DNA of 36,152 bases from Brevundimonas sp. AAP58 (GCF_001295975.1 NZ_LJHU01000010.1:1-36152); one strand, 5' to 3'. Positions 24,693-32,675 are shown, counted from the first letter of the stretch. Numbers and translations: made by a program. The notes: generated by a model not told the origin, from the letters alone.

Positions 24693-25778
24693 ATGCGCAT
24701 CGTTCTGGCCACCGACGCCTGGGAGCCCCAGGTCAACGGCGTCGTCCGCACCCTGACCCGCACGGTCGCGGAATGCCGCGCCATGGGCCATGAGGTCGAG
24801 GTCATCGAACCCAGCCAGTTCAAGACCATCCCGGCCCCCACCTATCCGGAGATCAAGCTGGCGCTGGGCGCCGAGGAGGAGATCCGCGAGCGCCTGCGCG
24901 CCCTGGAGCCCGAGGCCGTCCACATCGCCACCGAAGGGCCCATCGGCATCGCCACGCGGCGCATCTGCGTGGAGTGGAAGCTGCCCTTCACGACCAGCTA
25001 TCACACGAAATTCCCTGAATATATCTCCGCCCGCTTCCCCGTGCCGGTGCAGGTCGGCTACGCTTACATGAAGTGGTTCCACAAGCCGTCGGGCCGCCTG
25101 ATGGTCGCCACGCCGACGCTGAAGCGTGAGCTGGAGGAGCACGGCTTCAAGAACATCTCGCCCTGGTCGCGCGGCGTCGACACCGAGCTGTTCCGGCCGG
25201 ACCTGGAGCCCATCTACGCCGAGCTGGGCGGCAAGGACTGGCCGCGGCCCTTCTGGCTGAACGTCGGCCGGGTGGCGGTCGAGAAGAACATCGAGGCCTT
25301 CCTGGAGCTCGATCTGCCGGGCACCAAGATCGTCGTCGGCGACGGCCCCGCCCGCGCGGACCTGGAGGCGCGTTATCCCAAGGCCAAGTTCCTGGGGGCC
25401 AGGTTCGGCGAGGAGCTGGCGCGGTGCTTCAAGGACGCCGACGTCTTCGTCTTCCCGAGCTGGACCGACACCTTCGGCCTGGTGATCCTAGAGGCCATGG
25501 CCACCGGCACGCCGGTCGCCGCCTATCCGGCGCACGGCCCCATCGACCTGATCCCCGGCTCGAACGCCGGGGCCATCGACGACGACCTGAAGACCGCCTG
25601 CATGAAGGCGCTGGAGTGCGACCGGGCGGCCACCCGCGCCTATGCCGAGACCTTCAGCTGGCGCGCCTCGGCCGAGCAATTCGTCGAGAACCTGGAGCCC
25701 TACCCTGAGCCCCAGCGCGGACGTTTCTGGCGGCGCTTGCGCCGCATCACCCGCCTGCGTCGCCGCGCGGCGGCCTGA
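24693..25778 (+). CDS. GT4-family glycosyltransferase (MgtA/SqdX-like, probably lipid-directed)
   Basis: GT-B-fold retaining glycosyltransferase of 361 residues. The N-terminal domain begins MRIVLATDAWEPQVNGVVRTL, the usual start of the group that includes mannosyltransferases MgtA/PimB and the sulfolipid synthases SqdX/SQD2. TSYHTKFPEYISARFP matches the group's acceptor-side loop. The donor domain has WSRGVDTELFRP, NVGRVAVEKNIEAFLE, VGDGPARADLE and the E-x7-E motif in DTFGLVILEAMATGTP. Glycolipid synthesis is inferred; sulfoquinovosyl, glucosyl or glucuronosyl transfer would all fit. It converges with the PstS-like gene (16-base gap). Confidence 0.88.
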   Translation: MRIVLATDAWEPQVNGVVRTLTRTVAECRAMGHEVEVIEPSQFKTIPAPTYPEIKLALGAEEEIRERLRALEPEAVHIATEGPIGIATRRICVEWKLPFTTSYHTKFPEYISARFPVPVQVGYAYMKWFHKPSGRLMVATPTLKRELEEHGFKNISPWSRGVDTELFRPDLEPIYAELGGKDWPRPFWLNVGRVAVEKNIEAFLELDLPGTKIVVGDGPARADLEARYPKAKFLGARFGEELARCFKDADVFVFPSWTDTFGLVILEAMATGTPVAAYPAHGPIDLIPGSNAGAIDDDLKTACMKALECDRAATRAYAETFSWRASAEQFVENLEPYPEPQRGRFWRRLRRITRLRRRAAA

Positions 25779-25794
25779 GTACCGCTCCGACCGG

Positions 25795-26862
25795 TTATTC
25801 TTCGGGCCGCGACATGACCGTCAGATTGGCGGCGACCGCGCGCTGGGCCGCTCGCTCGGCGGCCGGCAGAGGCACCATGCCCCGATCCTGCAGATAGCCG
25901 CCCCGGCCCGTGGCGGCTTCCGAAGTAAACTCGATCAGGAAATCCTGCAGGCCCGGCGTGACGCCGATGTGGGCCTTCTTGACGTAGATGAACATCGAAC
26001 GGCTGATCGGATATTGGCCGGACGCGATCGTATCCAGCGTCGGCGTGACACCATTGACCGTCGCCGGCTTCACCTGGCCAAAGTTCTCTTCCAGGAAGGA
26101 ATAGCCGAACACACCAACAGAACCCGGCGTGCGGGTCAGGGTCTGGACGATGGCGTTGTCGTTCTCGCCGGAGTCGACCCAGCCGCCGTCCTCGCGCAAC
26201 GTCTGGGCGACGGCCTCGAAGCGGTCCGGGTCGCTTTCGGCCAGGGCCGCCAGCGCCGGCAGGGCCTCGGCGGAGATCAGCATGGCCAGCTCGTTCCAGC
26301 TGTCGCGCGTGCCCGACGTCGGCGGCGGGCCATAGACCTGGATGCGGACGTCCGGCAAGCCCGCGCGCACCTGGGCCCAGGTGCGGTTCGGATTGGGGAT
26401 CAGTTGACCGTCGGGGCCGGGGATTTCCTTGGCCAGCGCCAGATAGAGGTCCGAACCCTCCAGCACGAAATCGGCGCCGGAGCGGGCTGTGGCGACGGCC
26501 AGGCCGTCATAGCCGATCTTGATCTCGATGATCTCGGTGACACCGTTCTCGGCGCACTGGTCGAACTCCGAGCCCTTCATGCGGCGCGAGGCGTTGGCGA
26601 TGTCCGGCGTGGAAGGGCCCAGTCCCTGGCAGAAGGCCTGGATACCGCCGCCAGTGCCCAGCGATTCGACGCGCGGCGGCGCGCCGTCGGGGAAGTTGCG
26701 GCCAAAGTTCTCGGCCACGCGCGTGGCGAAGGGGAAGACGGTCGAGGACCCCGCCGCCCAGATGCCGTTCCTCTGCTGGCCTTGCTGGCCGCAGGCGGCG
26801 ACGATCAGGGCCATGGTGGCGGCACCGGCCACGAACAGGCGGCGGGGCAGGGTCGAGGACAT
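25795..26862 (-). CDS. PstS-like phosphate-binding lipoprotein (ABC transporter substrate-binding protein)
   Basis: Periplasmic binding protein of 355 residues with a lipoprotein signal: basic start, hydrophobic core and lipobox VAAC with Cys24. The mature part has the PstS phosphate-loop segments: AAGSSTVFPF, ESLGTGGGIQAFC, TPDIANASRRMK and PPPTSGTRDSWNE, where Ser/Thr/Arg would hold phosphate. TPGSVGVFGYSFLEEN is also characteristic. It lies 34 bases downstream of phnE and is therefore probably the last gene of the phnCDE operon. No pstC, pstA or pstB is nearby, so it may work with the Phn permease, with a distant Pst permease, or as a sensor or scavenger. Confidence 0.9.
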   Translation of the reverse strand: MSSTLPRRLFVAGAATMALIVAACGQQGQQRNGIWAAGSSTVFPFATRVAENFGRNFPDGAPPRVESLGTGGGIQAFCQGLGPSTPDIANASRRMKGSEFDQCAENGVTEIIEIKIGYDGLAVATARSGADFVLEGSDLYLALAKEIPGPDGQLIPNPNRTWAQVRAGLPDVRIQVYGPPPTSGTRDSWNELAMLISAEALPALAALAESDPDRFEAVAQTLREDGGWVDSGENDNAIVQTLTRTPGSVGVFGYSFLEENFGQVKPATVNGVTPTLDTIASGQYPISRSMFIYVKKAHIGVTPGLQDFLIEFTSEAATGRGGYLQDRGMVPLPAAERAAQRAVAANLTVMSRPEE

Positions 26863-26896
26863 AGAGGCGTGTTCCGAAGGCGACGATTCGCGACGC

Positions 26897-27709
26897 TTAA
26901 AGCAGACGTTTGCGCATGGCCTGTGACAGCATGTCGATCAGGGTCACGGCGACCACGACGATGATGACGATGGTCGAGACCGAGTTGTAGTCGAAGGCGT
27001 TCATGCTGTCGAAAAGCACCTGGCCGATGCCGCCCGCGCCGATCAGGCCCAGCACCGTGGCCGAGCGGCTGTTGGACTCGAAGCGGTAGAGGGCGAACGA
27101 GGTCCACAGCGGCGCCACCTGGGGCACGACGCCCCAGACGATCTCGTGCAGGCCAGACGCCCCGGTGGCGCGCACGCCCTCGACCGGCCCATTATCGATC
27201 GACTCGACCGCTTCGGAGAACAGCTTGGCCAGCACGCCTGTGGTGTTCAGCGTGATGGCGAGCACGCCCGCCAGAGGCCCCAGCCCCACCGCCACGATGA
27301 ACAGAAGCGCCATGACGAGATCCGGCACCGACCGCAGCAGGTTCATCACCCAGCGCACAGGCGTCACCACCCAGATGGGCGCGATGTTGCGCGCCGCAGC
27401 CAGACCCATCGGCACGGCCAGGATCACGGCGAGAAAGGTGCCCCAAAGGGCGATCTGGACGGTCAGCCACATCTGCTCGACGAACAGCCGCCAGTTGGTG
27501 AAGTCCGGCCGCAGCAGTTCCCGGGCGAAGGTGCTGACGTTGTCGCTGTTGGTCACCAGGCGCGACAGGTTGCCCAGATCCACATCGCCGATGCTGTAGA
27601 TCAGCACCACGGCCACGCCGCCCCAGATGAGGATGTCGAGCAGCCAGGCCCCGAGCGACTTGGACGGCGGCTTGGGGATGGTGCCGCCGGTTACGCTGAT
27701 GTCGGTCAA
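26897..27709 (-). CDS. phnE: Phosphonate-type ABC transporter permease PhnE
   Basis: Inner-membrane permease of 270 residues with about six helices. The first is at about 22-40 and others are at 84-104, 127-150 and near the C-terminus. The cytoplasmic EAA loop reads EAVESIDNGPVEGVRATGAS, and VPQVAPLWTSFALYRFESN and LGLIGAGGIGQVLFDSM are characteristic of the PhnE/PtxC family. It overlaps phnD by 4 bases. Transported ligand could be phosphonate, phosphite or phosphate; sequence alone does not separate these. Confidence 0.93.
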   Translation of the reverse strand: MTDISVTGGTIPKPPSKSLGAWLLDILIWGGVAVVLIYSIGDVDLGNLSRLVTNSDNVSTFARELLRPDFTNWRLFVEQMWLTVQIALWGTFLAVILAVPMGLAAARNIAPIWVVTPVRWVMNLLRSVPDLVMALLFIVAVGLGPLAGVLAITLNTTGVLAKLFSEAVESIDNGPVEGVRATGASGLHEIVWGVVPQVAPLWTSFALYRFESNSRSATVLGLIGAGGIGQVLFDSMNAFDYNSVSTIVIIVVVAVTLIDMLSQAMRKRLL

Positions 27710-28725
27710 GGCTGGACCTCTCGCAGCGCCCGCAGGCGCTCCAGCTCTGCTTGCGCCTCGGCGATGGCGGCGTTGTCGCCGCGCGCGCGGGCCTCGGTCA
27801 GCTGCTGATCGGCCACCATCTCGCGGATGGGGTTCAGATAGCTGTCGTCGGCGGCGCGGAACTGGGAATACTCCAGACCCGCCAGAACCTGACGTTGGCG
27901 CTCGGCCTCCACGCCCTCGCCCTGGCCATAGGTCAAAAAGAAGCTGCGGATCTTCTCCTTGGTCGCGGGATCGAGGTCGCCGCGCACCAGGATGCCGCTC
28001 TCGGGGATGGGCGGCGACTGCCAGATCTCGGTGATCTGCTCGGCCACGGCCGGGTTCTGACGCCTCAGGAAGACGGTGTTGACGGTGTTGGACGTCGCCA
28101 CATCAACCAGGCCGGTCGCCACGGCGAAGGCATTGGCCTGATGATTGGCGGCGCGCACGGTCTTGAAGCACGCGGTGGGATTGATGCCGCGCGGATTGAA
28201 CAGGAAGGCCAAGGGCGCGAGCGTGCCCGACGTCGACTGGGCGTCGCCAATGCCGAAATCGAACCGGCGCCCGCAGGCCAGCACCTGATCCAGGGTGATG
28301 CCCGAGCCGGTCTTGACGATCAGGGTGGACTGGTAGCTGTCCTGGCCCTCGCGGTTGACCGTGCGGGCGATGACCTCGGCGTCGGCCCGGTCGATGGCCT
28401 CCACCGCAGGCTTGGCCGAGAACCAGGCGACCTGGGTCTGGTTGCCGCGCATGGCCTCGACCAGGACGGTGTAGTTGGACCCGAAGAAGGGCTCGACCGG
28501 GATGCCGATGGCCTCCTCCATATCCGCCAGCAGCGGCTCCCACAGCGGGCCGGCCGAGGCCTGGCCTTCCGCCGACAGGATGGAGAAGGTGATGCTCTCG
28601 GGCGCGCCGCTCGCGGCCTTCTCCTCGCCGCCGCCGCAGGCGGACAGGGCCAGCAAGGCGGCCGAGGCGGCGATCAGGCCAAATCCCTTAAGGGCTGGGC
28701 GGCGGGTGAAGCGGTGAAGGGTCAT
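27706..28725 (-). CDS. phnD: Phosphate/phosphite/phosphonate-binding lipoprotein PhnD
   Basis: Substrate-binding component of 339 residues. The signal peptide ends in the lipobox LSAC (Cys30), so it is lipid-anchored. Family blocks include [25 protein letters not shown] and [13 protein letters not shown], then [32 protein letters not shown] and [14 protein letters not shown]. The DAQSTSG loop is where related PhnD/PtxB proteins grip the phosphonate oxygens. The gene overlaps both neighbours by 4 bases (ATGA), so the operon is translationally coupled. C-P lyase genes are not in the window. Confidence 0.93.
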   Translation of the reverse strand: MTLHRFTRRPALKGFGLIAASAALLALSACGGGEEKAASGAPESITFSILSAEGQASAGPLWEPLLADMEEAIGIPVEPFFGSNYTVLVEAMRGNQTQVAWFSAKPAVEAIDRADAEVIARTVNREGQDSYQSTLIVKTGSGITLDQVLACGRRFDFGIGDAQSTSGTLAPLAFLFNPRGINPTACFKTVRAANHQANAFAVATGLVDVATSNTVNTVFLRRQNPAVAEQITEIWQSPPIPESGILVRGDLDPATKEKIRSFFLTYGQGEGVEAERQRQVLAGLEYSQFRAADDSYLNPIREMVADQQLTEARARGDNAAIAEAQAELERLRALREVQP

Positions 28726-29549
28726 GCCTTGGTCTCCCAGAAGGCGTCTTCGAATTCGGGACCGTAGATGTCGATCAGCCGGGCGGTGTCCAGCCCCGTC
28801 GACGGGCCGTCGTAGACGACCTTTCCGGCCTTCAGCGCGACCACGCGGTCACAATAACGGATGGCGTAATCGACCTGGTGCAGCGTCACGATGACGCCCA
28901 GCCCGTCGCGCTTGTTCAGCTCGACCAGCAGTTCCATCACCTTGCGCGCCGACACCGGGTCCAGCGAGGCGACGGGTTCATCCGCCAGGATGGCCTCAGC
29001 CCCCTGGACCAGGGCCCGGGCGATCGCGCCGCGCTGCTGCTGGCCGCCCGACAGGGTGTTGGCGCGCTGGGCGGCGTAGTCGGACACCCCCACACGGTGC
29101 AGCGCCTGCATGGCGCGGGTCTTGTCCGCTGACGGCCAGGCCCCCAGCATCCCGCGCCAGCCCGGCAGCCGCCCCAACGCCCCCAGCATGACGTTGGAGA
29201 ACAGGCTCAGTCGTCCCACCAGATTGAACTGCTGAAAGATCATGCCCAGCCGGCTGCGCGTCGCGCGAACGGTCCCGGCCACCCGGCCGTTGGACTGCAC
29301 GGTCTGGCCGAAGACGCTAATCGTCCCCCTGCCGCCGTCGATGGATTGCAGGCCGGTGATGGAGCGCAGCAGCGTGGACTTGCCCGACCCCGACGGCCCG
29401 ATCAGGGCGACCATTTCGCCACAGGCGACCGACACCGACACCCCGTCCAGCGCCTTGCGCTGACCAAAGGTCTTGGACACGTCGCGGGCCAGGACCAGGC
29501 TGGTCGCAAGGGAGCCGGGCGCGGCGGGGGCTGCGGCGGATGAACTCAT
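28722..29549 (-). CDS. phnC: Phosphonate-type ABC transporter ATP-binding protein PhnC
   Basis: ATPase subunit, 275 residues. It has Walker [10 protein letters not shown] at 51-59, the Q-loop in [13 protein letters not shown], signature [15 protein letters not shown], Walker B with [13 protein letters not shown], and the switch His in [30 protein letters not shown] is typical of PhnC and not of general ABC ATPases. The ATG at 29549 is chosen, with AGCGAG about 4 bases upstream; the frame stays open to 29765 but that extension is Arg/Ala-rich with no family similarity. It is the first gene of phnC-phnD-phnE-(PstS-like), with a Pho-box-like site about 195 bases upstream. Confidence 0.93.
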   Translation of the reverse strand: MSSSAAAPAAPGSLATSLVLARDVSKTFGQRKALDGVSVSVACGEMVALIGPSGSGKSTLLRSITGLQSIDGGRGTISVFGQTVQSNGRVAGTVRATRSRLGMIFQQFNLVGRLSLFSNVMLGALGRLPGWRGMLGAWPSADKTRAMQALHRVGVSDYAAQRANTLSGGQQQRGAIARALVQGAEAILADEPVASLDPVSARKVMELLVELNKRDGLGVIVTLHQVDYAIRYCDRVVALKAGKVVYDGPSTGLDTARLIDIYGPEFEDAFWETKA

Positions 29550-29853
29550 GAACTCGCTGACGGCGGCTGATGACCAGGCGCCGAATGCCGCGAGGAGCGC
29601 GGTCCGGCAAGCCTTAATGCCACGCGGGCGAGCGATGCGTAAAGCGGAGCGGCATCTGGCTCTGCGCGACGTTGAAATCACAGACCTTCCGTCCTCGGAG
29701 CGGAATCCTGTCCACAGGGGCGCGCCGCGAAAAAACCGCTTTACATGACAGTCGCGTGACCCCATATGCGCGCTTCCGGCGGACCCCGTAGGTCTAACCG
29801 TTACGCGCTGCTAACGCCGGTCTGGGTTAACAATTAACAGGGGGTTACGTGAA
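29550..29853. other. Divergent intergenic region between phnC and the decarboxylase gene
   Basis: About 304 bases without a convincing gene, the only such stretch in the window. Both strands have open frames here but they are Arg/Ala-rich and unlike any family. It contains the Pho-box-like site at 29745-29762, an AT-rich GTTAACAATTAAC at 29826-29838, and the ribosome site AGGGGG at 29839-29844 that serves the plus-strand gene. Promoters for both flanking transcription units must be here; I could not place convincing -35/-10 pairs. Confidence 0.6.
29745..29762 (-). promoter_or_regulatory. Pho-box-like site (putative PhoB binding site) upstream of phnC
   Basis: On the minus strand the sequence is GGGTCAC-GCGA-CTGTCAT. 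The two 7-base units are separated by 4 bases, exactly the Pho-box arrangement. The second unit matches the consensus CTGTCAT at all seven positions; the first keeps the GTCA core. The orientation is right for phnC. The weak points are the long distance to the phnC ATG (about 195 bases) and no clear -10. Confidence 0.45.
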
Positions 29854-31119
29854 TTGCGCACGTACCAGCTTCCCCTGGACCTGGTCCGTGAGCGGCCTCC
29901 TGAGCGTCCCGTCGCCCTCGTGCGACCGCGCTCGGTTTCCGTAGCGGCCCGCTGGTTCCAGGATAATCTCAAGGCCGACGTCTTCTATGCGGTGAAGGCC
30001 AATCCGTCGCGCTGGGTCATCGAGACCCTGATCGAGGCGGGCGTCACCGGTTTCGACGTCGCTTCGCTTGCCGAGATCGAGCTCGTCCGCTCGGTCAGCG
30101 CCGACGCGCGCCTGGCCTTCATGCACCCGGTCAAGAGCCGGTCTGCGATCACGCGCGCCTACTTCGACCACGGCGTGCGGACCTTCTCGCTCGACTGCGA
30201 GGAGGAGCTTCAGAAGATCCTCGACGCCACGGGCGGCGCGGACGACCTGAACCTGATCGTGCGCATGGCGGTGTCGGCGGATGGCGCGGCCTATACGCTG
30301 TCGGGCAAGTTCGGCGTCTCGGCCGATCAGGCCCCGTCGCTGCTGCTCAGCACCCGCCGGGCGGTCAAGGACGGGCTGATGGGCGTGAGCTTCCACGTCG
30401 GCAGCCAGTGCATGCGCCCCTCGGCCTATGAGGCGGCTATGGCCCAGGTCGGCCGCGCCATTAAGAAGGCGGGCGTCTTCGTCGACATCGTCGACGTGGG
30501 CGGCGGCTTCCCGTCGGTCTATCCGGGCATGGTCCCGCCGGACATGAGCGAATACGCCGACGCCATCCATCGCGGCTTCAACGAGATGCCGGTGTCGGAA
30601 ACGACCGAACTGTGGTGCGAGCCCGGCCGGGCGCTGGTGGCCGAGAGCTCCTCGGTGCTGGCGCGGGTCGAACTGCGCAAGGGCGATGCGCTGTATCTGA
30701 ACGACGGGTCCTATGGCTCGCTGTTCGACGCGACGCATTCCCGCTGGCCCTTCCCGACCAAGCTGGTCCGGGACGGCGAGAGCGCGACCGAGCTGAAGGC
30801 GTTCCAGTTCTACGGACCGACCTGCGACTCGATCGACCACATGCCGGGTCCGTTCTGGCTGCCGGCCGACATCCGTGAAGGCGACTTCATCGAGATCGGC
30901 ATGCTCGGCGCCTATGGCGTGGCCATGTCGACGGGCTTCAACGGCTATGGCGAACACGAGGTCGCGGCGGTGCAGGACGCCCCGATGGCCTCGCTGTATG
31001 GCCTCGCGCCCCGCTCCATCCCCACCGTGCGCACCACGGCGGAAGAGCAGGCCCGCAAGATCGTTCGCCTGTCTCGCCCCAAGGGCAAGGCGGGCCAGCG
31101 CAAGCAGCGTCGGCGCTAA
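29854..31119 (+). CDS. Type III PLP-dependent ornithine/lysine decarboxylase-like enzyme
   Basis: Alanine-racemase-fold (group IV) decarboxylase, the family of eukaryotic-type ornithine decarboxylase and bacterial lysine/ornithine decarboxylases; expected to make putrescine or cadaverine. The 421 residues have the PLP lysine Lys48 in VFYAVKANPSRW. HVGSQC and DVGGGFPSVYPG are the phosphate-binding Gly loop region. WCEPGRALVAES and YGPTCDSIDHM follow, the latter with the active-site Cys324 of ODC-type enzymes. The tail is basic. The start is a TTG, because no ATG or GTG is in frame before the conserved core and AGGGGG lies 9 bases upstream. It is followed by a deoxyhypusine-synthase homologue, which fits polyamine synthesis. 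Ornithine versus lysine preference is not decided. Confidence 0.9.
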   Translation: MRTYQLPLDLVRERPPERPVALVRPRSVSVAARWFQDNLKADVFYAVKANPSRWVIETLIEAGVTGFDVASLAEIELVRSVSADARLAFMHPVKSRSAITRAYFDHGVRTFSLDCEEELQKILDATGGADDLNLIVRMAVSADGAAYTLSGKFGVSADQAPSLLLSTRRAVKDGLMGVSFHVGSQCMRPSAYEAAMAQVGRAIKKAGVFVDIVDVGGGFPSVYPGMVPPDMSEYADAIHRGFNEMPVSETTELWCEPGRALVAESSSVLARVELRKGDALYLNDGSYGSLFDATHSRWPFPTKLVRDGESATELKAFQFYGPTCDSIDHMPGPFWLPADIREGDFIEIGMLGAYGVAMSTGFNGYGEHEVAAVQDAPMASLYGLAPRSIPTVRTTAEEQARKIVRLSRPKGKAGQRKQRRR

Positions 31120-31143
31120 ACCGTCACACAGACGTTCTAACTC

Positions 31144-31182
31144 GCAGCGGCCCGTCGCTCCGTCCGGGCCGCTGCTTCTATT
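31144..31182 (+). terminator. Strong hairpin between the decarboxylase and DHS-like genes
   Basis: GCAGCGGCCC (31144-31153) pairs perfectly over 10 bp with GGGCCGCTGC (31166-31175), leaving a 12-base loop, and TTCTATT follows. It looks like an intrinsic terminator or attenuator 25 bases after the decarboxylase stop and 36 bases before the next start. Confidence 0.6.
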
Positions 31183-31218
31183 GACGACGGGCGCTCAAAC
31201 CAAAGGGAAACCCTTGCA

Positions 31219-32277
31219 ATGAACGCTCCCGTTCAATCGAACCAGAAGGCCCAGCTGCTCCAGAACGTCGTGGAGCACATCGACATCACCAGCTTCGACG
31301 CGCGGCCGATCATCGACAGCATGCGCAAGATGTCGTTCTCGAGCCGCGACACGGCGCGTGCGTCCGACATCTTCAACATGGCCATCGAGGACGAGACCTG
31401 CTCGCCCTGGCTGATCCTGGCGGGGTCCACCTCGGCCGGCGGCTGCATGCACGTGTACCGCGACATGGTGAAGTTCGGCATGATCGACGCCGTGGTCGCC
31501 ACCGGCGCCTCGATCGTCGACATGGATTTCTTCGAGGCGCTCGGCTTCAAGCACTATCAGGCGGCCGGGCCGGTCGACGACAATGTGCTGCGCGACAACT
31601 ACATCGACCGCATCTACGACACCTACATCGATGAGGAAGAGCTCCAGGCCTGCGACCATACGATTCTCGAGATCGCCAACCGCCTGGAGCCGCGCGGCTA
31701 TTCGTCCCGCGAGTTCATCTGGGAGATGGGCAAGTGGCTGTCGGAAGGGAATGCGAAGAAACAAGGCTCGCTGATCCAGACCGCCTATGAGATGGGCGTG
31801 CCGATCTTCTGCCCGGCCTTCGTCGACAGCTCCGCCGGCTTCGGCCTGGTCAAGCACCAGAAGGAGCGCGCCGCCGCCGGCCAGCCCTATATGATGCTGG
31901 ACGCCATCGCCGACTTCCGTGAGCTGACCGACATCAAGATCGCGGCGGGCACCACCGGCCTGTTCATGGTCGGCGGCGGGGTTCCCAAGAACTTCGCCCA
32001 GGACACCGTCGTCTGCGCCGAGATCCTCGGCGTCGAGGCCGACATGCACAAGTATGCGGTCCAGATCACGGTCGCCGACGTCCGCGACGGCGCCTGCTCG
32101 TCCTCGACGCTCAAGGAAGCCGCCTCGTGGGGCAAGGTCTCGACCACCTATGAGCAGATGGTCTTCGCCGAGGCGACCACCGTCGTGCCGCTGATCGGCT
32201 CGGACGCCTACCACCGCGAAGGCTGGAAGAAGCGCGAGCCGCGCCGCTGGCAGAAGCTGTTCGAAAAGGCGGCGTAA
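31219..32277 (+). CDS. Deoxyhypusine synthase family protein (bacterial polyamine-forming type)
   Basis: Member of the deoxyhypusine synthase fold, 352 residues. Archaeal and eukaryotic members modify eIF5A; bacteria lack eIF5A, and bacterial homologues are thought to make polyamines such as homospermidine or guanidino analogues by NAD-dependent aminobutyl transfer. Visible signatures are LILAGSTSAGGCMHVYRDMV near the N-terminus, ATGASIVDMDF, VPIFCPAFVDSSAGFG and LFMVGGGVPKNF. The catalytic lysine block EAASWGKVSTTYEQ contains Lys306, equivalent to the imine-forming Lys of human DHS. AAAGGGA serves as ribosome site, partly inside a small AAGGG/CCCTT hairpin. The exact product is not known. 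Confidence 0.9.
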   Translation: MNAPVQSNQKAQLLQNVVEHIDITSFDARPIIDSMRKMSFSSRDTARASDIFNMAIEDETCSPWLILAGSTSAGGCMHVYRDMVKFGMIDAVVATGASIVDMDFFEALGFKHYQAAGPVDDNVLRDNYIDRIYDTYIDEEELQACDHTILEIANRLEPRGYSSREFIWEMGKWLSEGNAKKQGSLIQTAYEMGVPIFCPAFVDSSAGFGLVKHQKERAAAGQPYMMLDAIADFRELTDIKIAAGTTGLFMVGGGVPKNFAQDTVVCAEILGVEADMHKYAVQITVADVRDGACSSSTLKEAASWGKVSTTYEQMVFAEATTVVPLIGSDAYHREGWKKREPRRWQKLFEKAA

Positions 32278-32280
32278 GCC

Positions 32281-32321
32281 GTCGCTCAAGTCGCGCGCTG
32301 CCGCGCGGCGAGCGTTAGCGA
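32281..32321. repeat. Nested inverted repeat after the DHS-like gene
   Basis: GTCGCT at the left end pairs with AGCGAC at the right end, and an inner CGCGCG-CTGC-CGCGCG hairpin lies between. It directly precedes a second, terminator-like hairpin. It may be a 3' mRNA structure or a small interspersed element. Confidence 0.35.
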
Positions 32322-32330
32322 CAACAAACA

Positions 32331-32357
32331 AGGGGGCGCGAGCGATCGCGCCCCTTT
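32331..32357 (+). terminator. Intrinsic terminator after the DHS-like gene
   Basis: GGGGCGCGA (32333-32341), a GCGA loop and TCGCGCCCC (32346-32354) form a perfect 9-bp stem with a tetraloop, followed by TTTCGTCT. This is the clearest terminator in the window and ends the polyamine unit. Confidence 0.75.
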
Positions 32358-32416
32358 CGTCTGTTCGGAACCACTCCATCGCTCCGCCGGTTCCTCATGC
32401 GAAGGAGCACAGGCCC

Positions 32417-32671
32417 ATGACCGACCCAGACCCCAAGCCGAGGAGTGAAGAAGCCCGTGAGGCAGACGACATGGGCGACCGGCCCGACCTCGGTCGCAAC
32501 GCCGACGCCCTGATCGAGGCTCTTTCGGGCACCGACGTGGGTTCGGACACCCGCGCGGGCTCACACAACGGCGGCTCGGCCAACGGCTCGGAAATCGATC
32601 CCGATCAGACCGCGATCAACGCGGCTCTCGCCGAGCAGGGCCGTCGCGCGGCCGATCGACGCGACGACTGA
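32417..32671 (+). CDS. Small acidic, probably disordered protein of unknown function
   Basis: An 84-residue frame rich in Asp, Glu, Gly, Ser and Asn with no hydrophobic core or membrane segment, starting MTDPDPKPRSEEAREADD and ending AALAEQGRRAADRRDD. GGAG lies about 10 bases before the ATG. It follows the terminator at 32357, so it should have its own promoter, and its stop is 4 bases from the convergent HAD gene. I do not recognise a family. The ribosome site and placement support a gene; the antisense frame is less convincing. Confidence 0.6.
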   Translation: MTDPDPKPRSEEAREADDMGDRPDLGRNADALIEALSGTDVGSDTRAGSHNGGSANGSEIDPDQTAINAALAEQGRRAADRRDD

Positions 32672-32675
32672 GGCC

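Noticed and set aside
23591..24841. 416-residue minus-strand frame opposite mvaB
   Set aside because: Antisense of a gene with all catalytic motifs; no ribosome site or family similarity.
29550..29765. 72-residue N-terminal extension of phnC
   Set aside because: No similarity to PhnC, Arg-rich, and the ATG at 29549 has a plausible ribosome site.
29826..29838. CtrA site in GTTAACAATTAAC
   Set aside because: The TTAA half-sites are 3 bases apart, not 7.
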